Source: Algoriphagus halophilus
GTDB lineage: Bacteria > Bacteroidota > Bacteroidia > Cytophagales > Cyclobacteriaceae
Length of the DNA stretch: 64,000 nt
Assembly: GCF_900129785.1 (NCBI RefSeq)
Contig: NZ_FSRC01000001.1
Span: 1,054,001 to 1,118,000, forward strand
Direction of reading: 5' to 3'
The translations under genes and the position numbers were made by a program. Under the pieces are notes generated by a model. That model was given only the letters and a program-made list of their open reading frames with translations. It searched no databases and had not been told where the DNA came from. Shown piece by piece: positions 57,352 to 64,000 of the stretch. Numbering within the stretch: the stretch's first letter is position 1; each line of letters begins with the position of its first letter.

Positions 57352-59340
57352 GTGAAAAGAAAGCTAGGCAATTTTTTGTTTTTTATAATGGTCCTCATAC
57401 TATCGTTTGAGGGTAAAGCGCAATCATTAGTAAATGTTGATAGCTTAAAATCGGTATTAAATAATACGGAGGGGAAAGCTCGTGTCGAAACATTAAACTT
57501 GCTCGCAACCAATTTGAGAGAATCTGAACAGGAGTCCGCTTTTAATTATGCGTTAGAAGCAGAAGGATTAGCGCATTCTATTGGAGATATCTCAGGTGAA
57601 AGTCTGGCTAAGGAAAATATCGGATGGATATATTATAGAAGGGGTCAGTACCAAAAGTCCTTTGATTTCTCAAAAGATGCGTATGAGCTAGCCCTTCAGG
57701 TTGATAATATGAAAGTCGCAGCGAGGCTTCTTAATTCAATGGGGGCCTTGTATTACGAGCAGCAGAATTTTGATCTGGCAATTGAACAATTCAAAAAAGC
57801 ATACTTGCTAAGTAAAAGGGAAGGTGACCTCTATACTCAGATCCGAAGTTTGAACAATGTGGCCTATAATTTCAGTCAGAAAAATGAACTGGATTCAGCG
57901 TTATATTATGCCAAATATGCCATCGAAGTTAATAGAAATGCAGGCTCACCTTACTTGACTGCATTCGCTAATCGTGTCATCGGTGATATTTATTATACTA
58001 CCGGGAATTACGATAGTGCCGCTTCCATATTTGAAAATTCGCTCAATGAAGCAAGACTTCAACATGTGAAAACCACCGAAGCAAGTGTGACTCACAGACT
58101 GGGAGCAACGTATTTGAAACTAGGCAAATTAAGTGATGCAGAAAAAGTTTTGCTTGAAGGTGTCAAGGTTTCAGAAGAGAACAAGTTCTTGGATGAGTTG
58201 GCTAAAAACCATAAATATTTGGCGCAAGTCTATGAAGAAAAGGGAGATATAAGGAATGCCTATCGACACCAAAGTACCTACGTGGTTTTAAATGATTCTT
58301 TAGTGGATAAAGGCAACAGGGATAGAATTGCGCTCCTTCAAGGGATGTTCCAGGAGGATTTGGATAAATCCGAATTAAACCTACTAAAGGAGCAAAATGA
58401 AAATCAGGCGCAAAGATTAAAGTTAATCAGAAGAAATTATTACATCATTGCCATTGCCATTGTATTGATATTGGGTCTTTTGATATGGCTCTTCCTATTG
58501 AATAGAAACATTAAGAAATACAATGATTTCCTTTTGGAGCAGAAAAGAAAGATTAAGGATCAAAATATAGATCTAGAAGCTAAATCACTGCAGCTCGAAA
58601 AAATCAATGAAACCAAGAATAAACTGTTCTCTATTTTGGGACATGATTTAAAGGCTCCAATAGGACAAGTGAAGTCGGTAGTTGATTTATTGATTCAAGG
58701 AATGCTTACCAAGGAGGAATTTGAGGAGTTGCTGAAAGTACTCAATAAAGATATTAACTCGGTTCACTTTACCCTGAACAATACCTTAAAGTGGTCCATG
58801 GCCCAGATGGAAGGTTTTAAGCTTAAAAAAATGCCCTTCAACTTATATGATTTGGTAGCTTCTAACCTGACTTTAATCGAACCTCAGCTCAAAGAAAAGG
58901 AAATAGTAGTTTCTAATTTGATGCAAAAAGACCAGCTGGTATATGCAGATCAGGATTTGATGGAAGTGGTGGTGAGGAATATTTTAAACAATGCGGTAAA
59001 ATTCTCAAAAAGGAATGGGACTGTGGAGATTACTACTTCACCGAAAGGTCAGTTCGTAAAATGGTGTGTACAAGACCATGGGATTGGTATTAAAGCATCC
59101 CAAATCAAAGAAATTTTAGGCAAGGACTACATAATCACCGATTCCCAAAAGGGAACTGAACAGGAAAAAGGCTCTGGACTTGGCCTTCAGCTGTGCAAGG
59201 AATTTGTCCGAATGAATGGGGGCGAAATTTACATCCAGAGCAAAGAGGGGGAAGGCACAAGAATTTGTTTAGACATCCCTCAGGGAGACTTAATCCAAGA
59301 TTCGAACACCTCTGCTAAAAAGGAAATCTCTCAAGCTTAA
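57352..59340 (+). CDS. TPR-repeat sensor histidine kinase
   Basis: A 662-residue kinase starting at GTG 57352 (VKRKLGNFLFFIM), which gives a signal sequence ending GKAQ; a TTG at 57337 is an alternative. About six TPR repeats (about 50-330; for example LNSMGALYYEQQNFDLAIEQFKKAY) lie outside the membrane, then one transmembrane helix (about 368-388), a coiled coil, a HisKA region with the His in FSILGHDLKAPIGQV, and HATPase_c with NNAVKFSKRNG, DHGIGI and GSGLGLQLCKE. This architecture is common in Bacteroidota. No response regulator adjoins it. The 3' end overlaps the next, convergent gene by 51 bp. Confidence 0.9.
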   Translation: MKRKLGNFLFFIMVLILSFEGKAQSLVNVDSLKSVLNNTEGKARVETLNLLATNLRESEQESAFNYALEAEGLAHSIGDISGESLAKENIGWIYYRRGQYQKSFDFSKDAYELALQVDNMKVAARLLNSMGALYYEQQNFDLAIEQFKKAYLLSKREGDLYTQIRSLNNVAYNFSQKNELDSALYYAKYAIEVNRNAGSPYLTAFANRVIGDIYYTTGNYDSAASIFENSLNEARLQHVKTTEASVTHRLGATYLKLGKLSDAEKVLLEGVKVSEENKFLDELAKNHKYLAQVYEEKGDIRNAYRHQSTYVVLNDSLVDKGNRDRIALLQGMFQEDLDKSELNLLKEQNENQAQRLKLIRRNYYIIAIAIVLILGLLIWLFLLNRNIKKYNDFLLEQKRKIKDQNIDLEAKSLQLEKINETKNKLFSILGHDLKAPIGQVKSVVDLLIQGMLTKEEFEELLKVLNKDINSVHFTLNNTLKWSMAQMEGFKLKKMPFNLYDLVASNLTLIEPQLKEKEIVVSNLMQKDQLVYADQDLMEVVVRNILNNAVKFSKRNGTVEITTSPKGQFVKWCVQDHGIGIKASQIKEILGKDYIITDSQKGTEQEKGSGLGLQLCKEFVRMNGGEIYIQSKEGEGTRICLDIPQGDLIQDSNTSAKKEISQA

Positions 59341-60162
59341 TTCCTTTTTCAATATCCCTAAGTCTACCATGTTTTGCATGGCCTTCAGTAGTTCCTGCTT
59401 AGAAACTTCTGCTTTGGTGGCCCATTGGGTTTGGGTTAACCATTGCTCCACATCTTCCGGATTCAATTCATAGTTGGTGGCAATTTCTGAAACAGTAGAT
59501 TTCGATTGTTGAAGATGAGATGATTCTTTATATACCATATCTCTGAGTTGTAGAATGACATCTCCGAAGGCCTCCAAAGCTTTGTCGGATGCAACCATAA
59601 CAAAACATGGCCAAGGGCTTGAAACTTCCCCAATTCTCTTTAATTCATGAGAATCCACCCATGGTTTGGTGGTATATTTTTCCCATAAAAACATTTCAGG
59701 CTTCTCGGGCACCATCGCTTCCAATGCTCCGGGTAGATTTCCAATAATGGAAAAGGATAGGCTTCCCTTCTCCCAATTTTCCCTTTTTGCCAAAACATAG
59801 GACATTAATTGGGAACCGGAACCCATTCTACTTATTAAAAAAGAAGGTTTTTGTATCTCCGATAATTGGTTAACTGGGGATTTACCATGAATATGTATTC
59901 CCCAAATCAAAGGAGACTTCACATGGAAGCCCACCATTTTTGCCGGACTACCATTTTCAAAATCTTGGAAAAAGCTTTCAGTTAGAACTAAGGCTACCTC
60001 TGTTTCCCCATTTCGGATGGCTTTGTTCATCTGACCAGATCCTCTGGATTCATCTGTCCATGTCACTTCAATTCCTTTGGAGGCAAATGGTTGTCTAGCG
60101 ATTACATTTTTCCAAGGCAGATTAAAGTGTTCGGGGACTCCTGTGATTCTTAAGGTTTTCAT
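59290..60162 (-). CDS. Cytoplasmic substrate-binding-protein-fold protein (Ca3427-like PBP2)
   Basis: A 290-residue protein from ATG 60162 (MKTLRITGVPEH); a longer frame from 60201 is open but lacks a signal peptide as well. The PBP2-type fold is suggested by RITGVPEHFNLPW, the TEVALVLTESF strand and PWPCFVMVASDKALE. It most resembles the Ca3427-like group of binding-protein homologues, which lack a transport operon. No export signal is present, so it probably acts in the cytoplasm. The ligand is unknown. Its 3' end overlaps the histidine kinase gene by 51 bp. Confidence 0.7.
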   Translation of the reverse strand: MKTLRITGVPEHFNLPWKNVIARQPFASKGIEVTWTDESRGSGQMNKAIRNGETEVALVLTESFFQDFENGSPAKMVGFHVKSPLIWGIHIHGKSPVNQLSEIQKPSFLISRMGSGSQLMSYVLAKRENWEKGSLSFSIIGNLPGALEAMVPEKPEMFLWEKYTTKPWVDSHELKRIGEVSSPWPCFVMVASDKALEAFGDVILQLRDMVYKESSHLQQSKSTVSEIATNYELNPEDVEQWLTQTQWATKAEVSKQELLKAMQNMVDLGILKKELSLRDFLFSRGVRILD

Positions 60163-60238
60163 GGGGATCAGAATTTGATTCGGTAAAAGTATAAAAGCCA
60201 ACCCTAAAATTGATTCGACTCATCAAAAAATGGAAAAT

Positions 60239-60632
60239 TTAATCAAGAGTGGCTTTCCCGTCTTGGATAAGAAGGTTACTAAGTCCTGCAAGGAATACTA
60301 ATGACCCAACTAATAGCATGGTGTTAATGACAGCCTGCCCATAAATCAGTTTTCAAGAAAGTTGACTCCTCCTATCCATCTTGTATTTACTGCTAAAGAA
60401 GAAAAAATCAAAGCATGGTTCATGGAACCAGCCCTTTAGAGTTTATACTTCTCACGCATTCAAAACCGAATTTTCCTTCTTCTTTTTCAAAATGAAGCTT
60501 TAAACACTTTACTATTTGAAAGAAGGGATAGGGAAATCGCTGAATCTTCGGTCTATATGACAATTTAGATTTAGATGTAAGGGATATTATTGATGGTATT
60601 TATATCTTTGAGCCGATTGAAGATAAATAAGT
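60239..60632. other. Intergenic stretch with possible gene debris and a small membrane-peptide frame
   Basis: The 515 bp between 60163 and 60677 hold no intact large gene. On the minus strand 60319-60239 encodes a 26-residue frame (MLLVGSLVFLAGLSNLL plus a short tail), either a small membrane peptide or the end of a lost gene. On the plus strand three consecutive open segments in different frames, roughly 60317-60439, 60440-60568 and 60559-60630, read like pieces of coding sequence (IHLVFTAKEEKIKAWF; NRIFLLLFQNEALN; DIIDGIYIFEPIEDK). A frameshifted pseudogene is possible; none of the pieces is identified. Confidence 0.3.
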
Positions 60633-60677
60633 GCTGGAAACACACTTTTTTAAGAAATAACCAAACCTAATTCAGAT

Positions 60678-61739
60678 ATGAAATTTAAACCTGGAGTAAA
60701 ATACGGTGAAGAACTGAAAGATCTTTATGCTTACGCCAAAGAGAATGAGTTTGCAATGCCTGCTGTCAATGTAATTAACACCAATTCAGTGAATGCGGTG
60801 ATGGAAACAGCAAAAAAGGTAAACTCACCTGTGATCATTCAATTTTCGAATGGTGGAGCTCAGTTTTTTGCGGGTAAAGGATTAAGCAACGATGGCCAAA
60901 AGGCAAGTATTGCCGGTGGAGTTTCCGGGGCTCATCACGTGCACCAAATGGCTGAGGCTTATGGGGTTCCTGTCATTTTGCATACAGATCACGCTGCGAA
61001 AAAATTATTGCCATGGATCGACGGGATGTTAGAAGCTGGAAAAGCATACTATGCTACCCATAAAAGACCGCTTTTCAGTTCACATATGCTTGACCTTTCG
61101 GAGGAGCCATTGGAAGAAAACGTTGAGATTTCTTGCAAGTACTTTAAAGAGTTTGCCAAGCTGGATATGGCTATTGAAATTGAATTGGGTGTGACTGGTG
61201 GAGAAGAGGACGGTGTGGATAATACCGACATAGATTCTTCAAAACTCTATACTCAACCAGAAGAAGTGGCTTATGCCTACGAAAACCTGAAGAAAATCGG
61301 AGATTTATTTACCATCGCTGCGGCATTTGGAAATGTTCACGGTGTCTACAAGCCTGGTAATGTGAGCTTAAAGCCTATTATCTTGAAGAATTCTCAGGAT
61401 TTCATCAATGAGAAATATGGAACTACTGGTAAGCCATTGAATTTTGTGTTCCATGGTGGTTCTGGATCTTCTGTAGAAGAAATCAGAGAGGCTAACTCCT
61501 ATGGTTCTATCAAAATGAATATCGATACCGATATGCAATGGGCATTCTGGGAAGGTATTCTTGCTTATTACAAAAAGAATGAAGGATATCTTCAGACTCA
61601 ATTAGGGAATCCTGAAGGAGCTGATAGCCCGAATAAAAAATATTACGATCCAAGAAATTGGTTGCGTAAAGGCGAAGAGAACTTCGTGAAAAGATTAGAG
61701 CTAGCTTTCGATATGCTAAATGCAGTAGGAAGAAATTAA
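60678..61739 (+). CDS. fbaA: Class II fructose-bisphosphate aldolase
   Basis: A 353-residue zinc-dependent aldolase of the class IIA (E. coli FbaA) type. Zinc and catalytic motifs are ILHTDHAAKKLLPWID, IEIELGVTGGEEDGVDN, AAAFGNVHGVYKPGN and FHGGSGSS. It interconverts fructose-1,6-bisphosphate with glyceraldehyde-3-phosphate and dihydroxyacetone phosphate in glycolysis and gluconeogenesis. It is a single gene with a terminator right after it. Confidence 0.95.
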   Translation: MKFKPGVKYGEELKDLYAYAKENEFAMPAVNVINTNSVNAVMETAKKVNSPVIIQFSNGGAQFFAGKGLSNDGQKASIAGGVSGAHHVHQMAEAYGVPVILHTDHAAKKLLPWIDGMLEAGKAYYATHKRPLFSSHMLDLSEEPLEENVEISCKYFKEFAKLDMAIEIELGVTGGEEDGVDNTDIDSSKLYTQPEEVAYAYENLKKIGDLFTIAAAFGNVHGVYKPGNVSLKPIILKNSQDFINEKYGTTGKPLNFVFHGGSGSSVEEIREANSYGSIKMNIDTDMQWAFWEGILAYYKKNEGYLQTQLGNPEGADSPNKKYYDPRNWLRKGEENFVKRLELAFDMLNAVGRN

Positions 61740-61749
61740 TCGAATTCAT

Positions 61750-61784
61750 CAAAAAAGTCACTTCAATTCAAGTGACTTTTTTTT
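61750..61784 (+). terminator. Intrinsic terminator of fbaA
   Basis: Stem AAAAAAGTCACTT/AAGTGACTTTTTT with loop CAATTC and a run of eight T, starting 11 bp after the aldolase stop. Confidence 0.93.
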
Positions 61785-61797
61785 ATGTCTTATTCCA

Positions 61798-63348
61798 ATG
61801 AAAATATCCAACATAATCCTCGTCTTGATGGGAGTAACCCTACTTACATCTTGTGAATCCCAAGTTCCCCCAAATGTTGTGAATTATTGGCCTAAAGCAG
61901 GGATTACTTATGAAATCTTTGTCCAGTCATTTTTTGATACCAATGGAGATGGGATAGGTGACCTAAATGGGGTCACTCAAAAGTTGGACTATGTTTCAGA
62001 TTTGGGAGCCAATGCGATTTGGCTGATGCCGATCATGCCTTCTCCCAGTTACCATAAGTATGATGTGACAGATTATAAGGCAATTCATCCCGATTACGGG
62101 ACTTTAGAGGATTTTAAGAACTTGTTAGAGGAAGCTCATAAAAGGGATTTGAAGGTGGTGATTGACTTGATTATCAACCATACCAGTAGCGAACATCCTT
62201 GGTTTTTGGAATCAAAAAAAGGCAGGGATAACCCGTATCGGGATTATTATGTTTGGGCTCAAAAAGATACGATCGCGGACTTTATTGAAAAGAAAAAGGT
62301 CACGTTGGATTCGGACAATATCAGGCAATGGCATGATCCAGGAGATGGGGAGGATTTTTATTATGGCTTTTTTTATGGTGGAATGCCGGATTTGAATTTC
62401 GACAATGAACAGGTAAGGAAGGAGATTTTTGAAATAGGGAAGTTTTGGTTGGAAGAAATAGGGGTGGATGGTTTTCGACTAGATGCCGCCAAACATATAT
62501 ACCCGGATGAGCGGGCAAAAGACAATCATGAATTCTGGAAAGAATTTAGGTCTGAAATGACCAAAATCAATCCAGACTTGTATTTGGTAGGAGAGGTGTA
62601 TGATCAAAAAGAGGTGGTGGCTCCTTTTCTTCCTGGATTGCCGGCCCTATTTAATTTTGACTTTCATTATACCTTGATTGAATCCCTGAATAAAGAAGAT
62701 GGGAAACTATTGGTAGATAAAGAAAAGAGTGTGTTGGACTACTATGAACGTATTACTTCAGATTTTATTGATGCAACCATATCTTCCAACCATGACCAAC
62801 CCAGGCTCTTAAATGAGCTGAAATCAGATCAGGCAAAGTACAAACAGGCAATCGCTATTTTGATGAGCATGCCAGGAGCTCCTTACTTGTATTATGGAGA
62901 GGAAATAGGGATGTTGGGTTTGAAGCCTGACGAACATATACGAGAGCCATTTTTATGGGAAAGACAAGCGGAGGATAAGGGAAGAGCAACTTGGATCAAA
63001 CCCATCTATTCCACAGATTCTACGGTAACTCCACTTGCAATTCAAATGAAAGATGAATCCAGTTATTTTCATCACTATCAGGAACTTATTCATTTGAGGA
63101 ATTCTACTCCAGCCTTGGCTATTGGAAGTTTAGAAAAGTCCACAGAAAATTACCCTAAATCAATCATGGCATTCAATAGGGTGTTGGGAGACCAAAATTT
63201 AATGGTGATTCACAATGTGGGGAAAAAGCCTGTTCAATTGCCAATTCCAAGCGATTTTCAAACGGTTGTTTATGAATTGGGAAGCGTAAAGTGGAAAGGA
63301 AATGAGCTAAGTCTTGGCAAAAACGCCTCAGTGGTACTATCAAAATAA
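61798..63348 (+). CDS. GH13-family alpha-amylase/alpha-glucosidase lipoprotein
   Basis: A 516-residue enzyme. The lipobox LLTSC puts lipidation at Cys19, so it is anchored on a membrane, perhaps surface-exposed. GH13 regions: DLIINHTS (region I), GFRLDAAKH with nucleophile Asp229 (region II), GEVYD with acid/base Glu266 (region III) and SSNHDQPR with Asp333 (region IV). MPDLNFDN is typical of the oligo-1,6-glucosidase/alpha-glucosidase or trehalose-synthase-like subfamilies. A small C-terminal beta domain ends the protein. It hydrolyses or transglycosylates alpha-glucans; precise linkage preference is not deducible. Confidence 0.92.
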   Translation: MKISNIILVLMGVTLLTSCESQVPPNVVNYWPKAGITYEIFVQSFFDTNGDGIGDLNGVTQKLDYVSDLGANAIWLMPIMPSPSYHKYDVTDYKAIHPDYGTLEDFKNLLEEAHKRDLKVVIDLIINHTSSEHPWFLESKKGRDNPYRDYYVWAQKDTIADFIEKKKVTLDSDNIRQWHDPGDGEDFYYGFFYGGMPDLNFDNEQVRKEIFEIGKFWLEEIGVDGFRLDAAKHIYPDERAKDNHEFWKEFRSEMTKINPDLYLVGEVYDQKEVVAPFLPGLPALFNFDFHYTLIESLNKEDGKLLVDKEKSVLDYYERITSDFIDATISSNHDQPRLLNELKSDQAKYKQAIAILMSMPGAPYLYYGEEIGMLGLKPDEHIREPFLWERQAEDKGRATWIKPIYSTDSTVTPLAIQMKDESSYFHHYQELIHLRNSTPALAIGSLEKSTENYPKSIMAFNRVLGDQNLMVIHNVGKKPVQLPIPSDFQTVVYELGSVKWKGNELSLGKNASVVLSK

Positions 63349-63372
63349 AAGGGACTCTTTTGGAGTCCTTAT
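63347..63372 (+). terminator. Weak intrinsic terminator after the GH13 gene
   Basis: Stem AAAGGGACTC/GAGTCCTT with loop TTTTG, followed only by ATCATATTTATTT, so the T run is poor. Confidence 0.5.
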
Positions 63373-63571
63373 CATATTTATTTACGTAGAAAGAATTTTT
63401 GCGACTCTAAAATCTTCCTCATCCACCGGTTTAAAAGTTAAAAGTACATTTGGTCATTTAAAACTATCCAAGTATGACTTTTTACTGATTTTTGTATTTT
63501 TTAAATAAAAATTAGGTCAACTATAAATTTTTTATATGATTATCTATTCAATTTTATAAACTTAATTATTT

Positions 63572-63763
63572 ATGAAAAATCTTAAAAAATTAGCAAAACC
63601 TTTGTTTTTATTCGTTTTCGTAGGAGCCATGTCGGTGACTTTTTCAGCGGTTGCTGCTGATTGTTGAGCTTCAAATGACAAAGGATGTACCGATAGATTA
63701 GGAACTAACTATCCGTTTGATAGAGATGGAACTCCAAATTGTGACCCTCCTGTTGAAGTTTAA
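63572..63763 (+). pseudogene. Small secreted Cys-containing peptide gene interrupted by an in-frame TGA
   Basis: ATG 63572 opens a frame with a basic start (MKNLKKLAKPL), a hydrophobic core and a signal-peptidase site AVAA-D, then Cys31 followed by TGA at 63665-63667. The same frame continues without other stops for 31 codons to TAA at 63761, encoding ASNDKGCTDRLGTNYPF and a second part with Cys and Pro (RDGTPNCDPPVEV). Read through, it would give a 63-residue precursor with three Cys. A mutation of a Trp or Cys codon is the simplest explanation. Selenocysteine is an alternative, but no clear SECIS hairpin follows the TGA. A terminator lies just after. Confidence 0.6.
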
Positions 63764-63770
63764 TTAATTC

Positions 63771-63810
63771 AAATAGTTGCGCAATAGATCATGCGCAACT
63801 ATTCCTTTTT
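63771..63810 (+). terminator. Intrinsic terminator after the small peptide gene
   Basis: Stem AATAGTTGCGCA/TGCGCAACTATT with loop ATAGATCA followed by CCTTTTT, 8 bp after the TAA at 63761. Confidence 0.85.
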
Positions 63811-63975
63811 AAAAAGTTAATAGCAAATCCTTTAATAAAGCATATTGTACTAAAGTCTTATCTATACTTATTACAAGTAGAGGGATTTCATTCGATCCCT
63901 CGGTACTCCAGATTCTTGTAAATGAATTAGAAGGATTTTTAATACCGGATCAACTGTATATCAATAGTTTTAATT

Positions 63976-64000
63976 ATGAAAATCAAATTTTTCTTATTCA
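63976..64000 (+). CDS. Start of a possible exported protein, cut off at the right edge
   Basis: ATG 63976 opens MKIKFFLF-like coding text (MKIKFFLI), which resembles the start of a signal peptide. Only eight codons are present, so nothing more can be said. A different frame, open from 63813 to the edge, overlaps it (see findings). Confidence 0.35.

Noticed and set aside
63665-63705. SECIS element for selenocysteine insertion at the TGA
   Set aside because: No stable hairpin with the expected bulged loop is visible in the 40 bases after the TGA.

Overview
The window looks like a chromosomal segment of a Bacteroidota bacterium, most likely a Cytophagia/Cyclobacteriaceae relative such as Algoriphagus. 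This is inference from gene content: T9SS C-terminal sorting domains, OMP_b-brl_3-type TonB receptors, BBP2 porin, GH95 fucosidase, pappalysin-like protease, few recognisable Shine-Dalgarno sites and moderate-to-low GC. No phage, insertion sequence, CRISPR array or rRNA operon was seen.

Layout. 1-3.7 kb (minus): a cut-off secreted alpha/beta hydrolase, then a tightly coupled operon under a TPP riboswitch: SAM methyltransferase, PurM/HypE-fold protein, divergent ThiE-like protein and Trm112-like zinc protein. 3.8-10.5 kb (minus): a non-phosphorylative L-fucose catabolic cluster (mutarotase, FucP permease, two SDR dehydrogenases, lactonase, FAH-family diketo-acid hydrolase, Gfo/Idh oxidoreductase), coupled to a secreted cyclophilin. 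10.6-15.2 kb: soluble GAF histidine kinase, PlsC-like acyltransferase, secreted esterase, AI-2E family permease. 15.3-21.7 kb (plus): TetR regulator with a palindrome at its own start, then a complete tripartite RND efflux operon and a terminator. 21.7-27.3 kb (minus): BBP2 porin, Na+/alanine symporter, a glutamate-receptor-like K+ channel and a PQQ-type sugar dehydrogenase. tRNA-Pro follows, then a two-component system with a TonB-dependent receptor (27.8-32.1 kb) and a 48-residue membrane protein.

32.5-42.8 kb is a second fucose-oriented locus: a LacI regulator divergent from an aldo/keto reductase, a zinc alcohol dehydrogenase, a secreted beta-propeller protein of unknown specificity, a GH95 alpha-L-fucosidase, a sialate-O-acetylesterase-like SGNH esterase and a double-domain CE1-like esterase. 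It has no SusC/SusD pair. Together with the 3.8-10 kb cluster it suggests release of (acetylated) L-fucose outside the cytoplasm, uptake by FucP and oxidation toward pyruvate and lactate. L-fuconate dehydratase is not in the window.

42.8-64 kb is mostly housekeeping: a CAU-anticodon tRNA, HAD phosphatase, M50 protease, rhodanese, two T9SS-exported proteins (one an M43 metalloprotease), a PASTA protein, NifU-like and Mrp iron-sulphur factors, DnaG, RibBA, SurE, a TPR histidine kinase, a cytoplasmic binding-protein-fold protein, class II aldolase and a GH13 lipoprotein. The right edge holds a small secreted Cys-containing peptide gene interrupted by an in-frame TGA. Two intergenic stretches (22.8-23.2 and 60.2-60.7 kb) carry what look like decayed gene remnants. 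The most promising undescribed system is the TPP-riboswitch operon at 0.9-3.7 kb.
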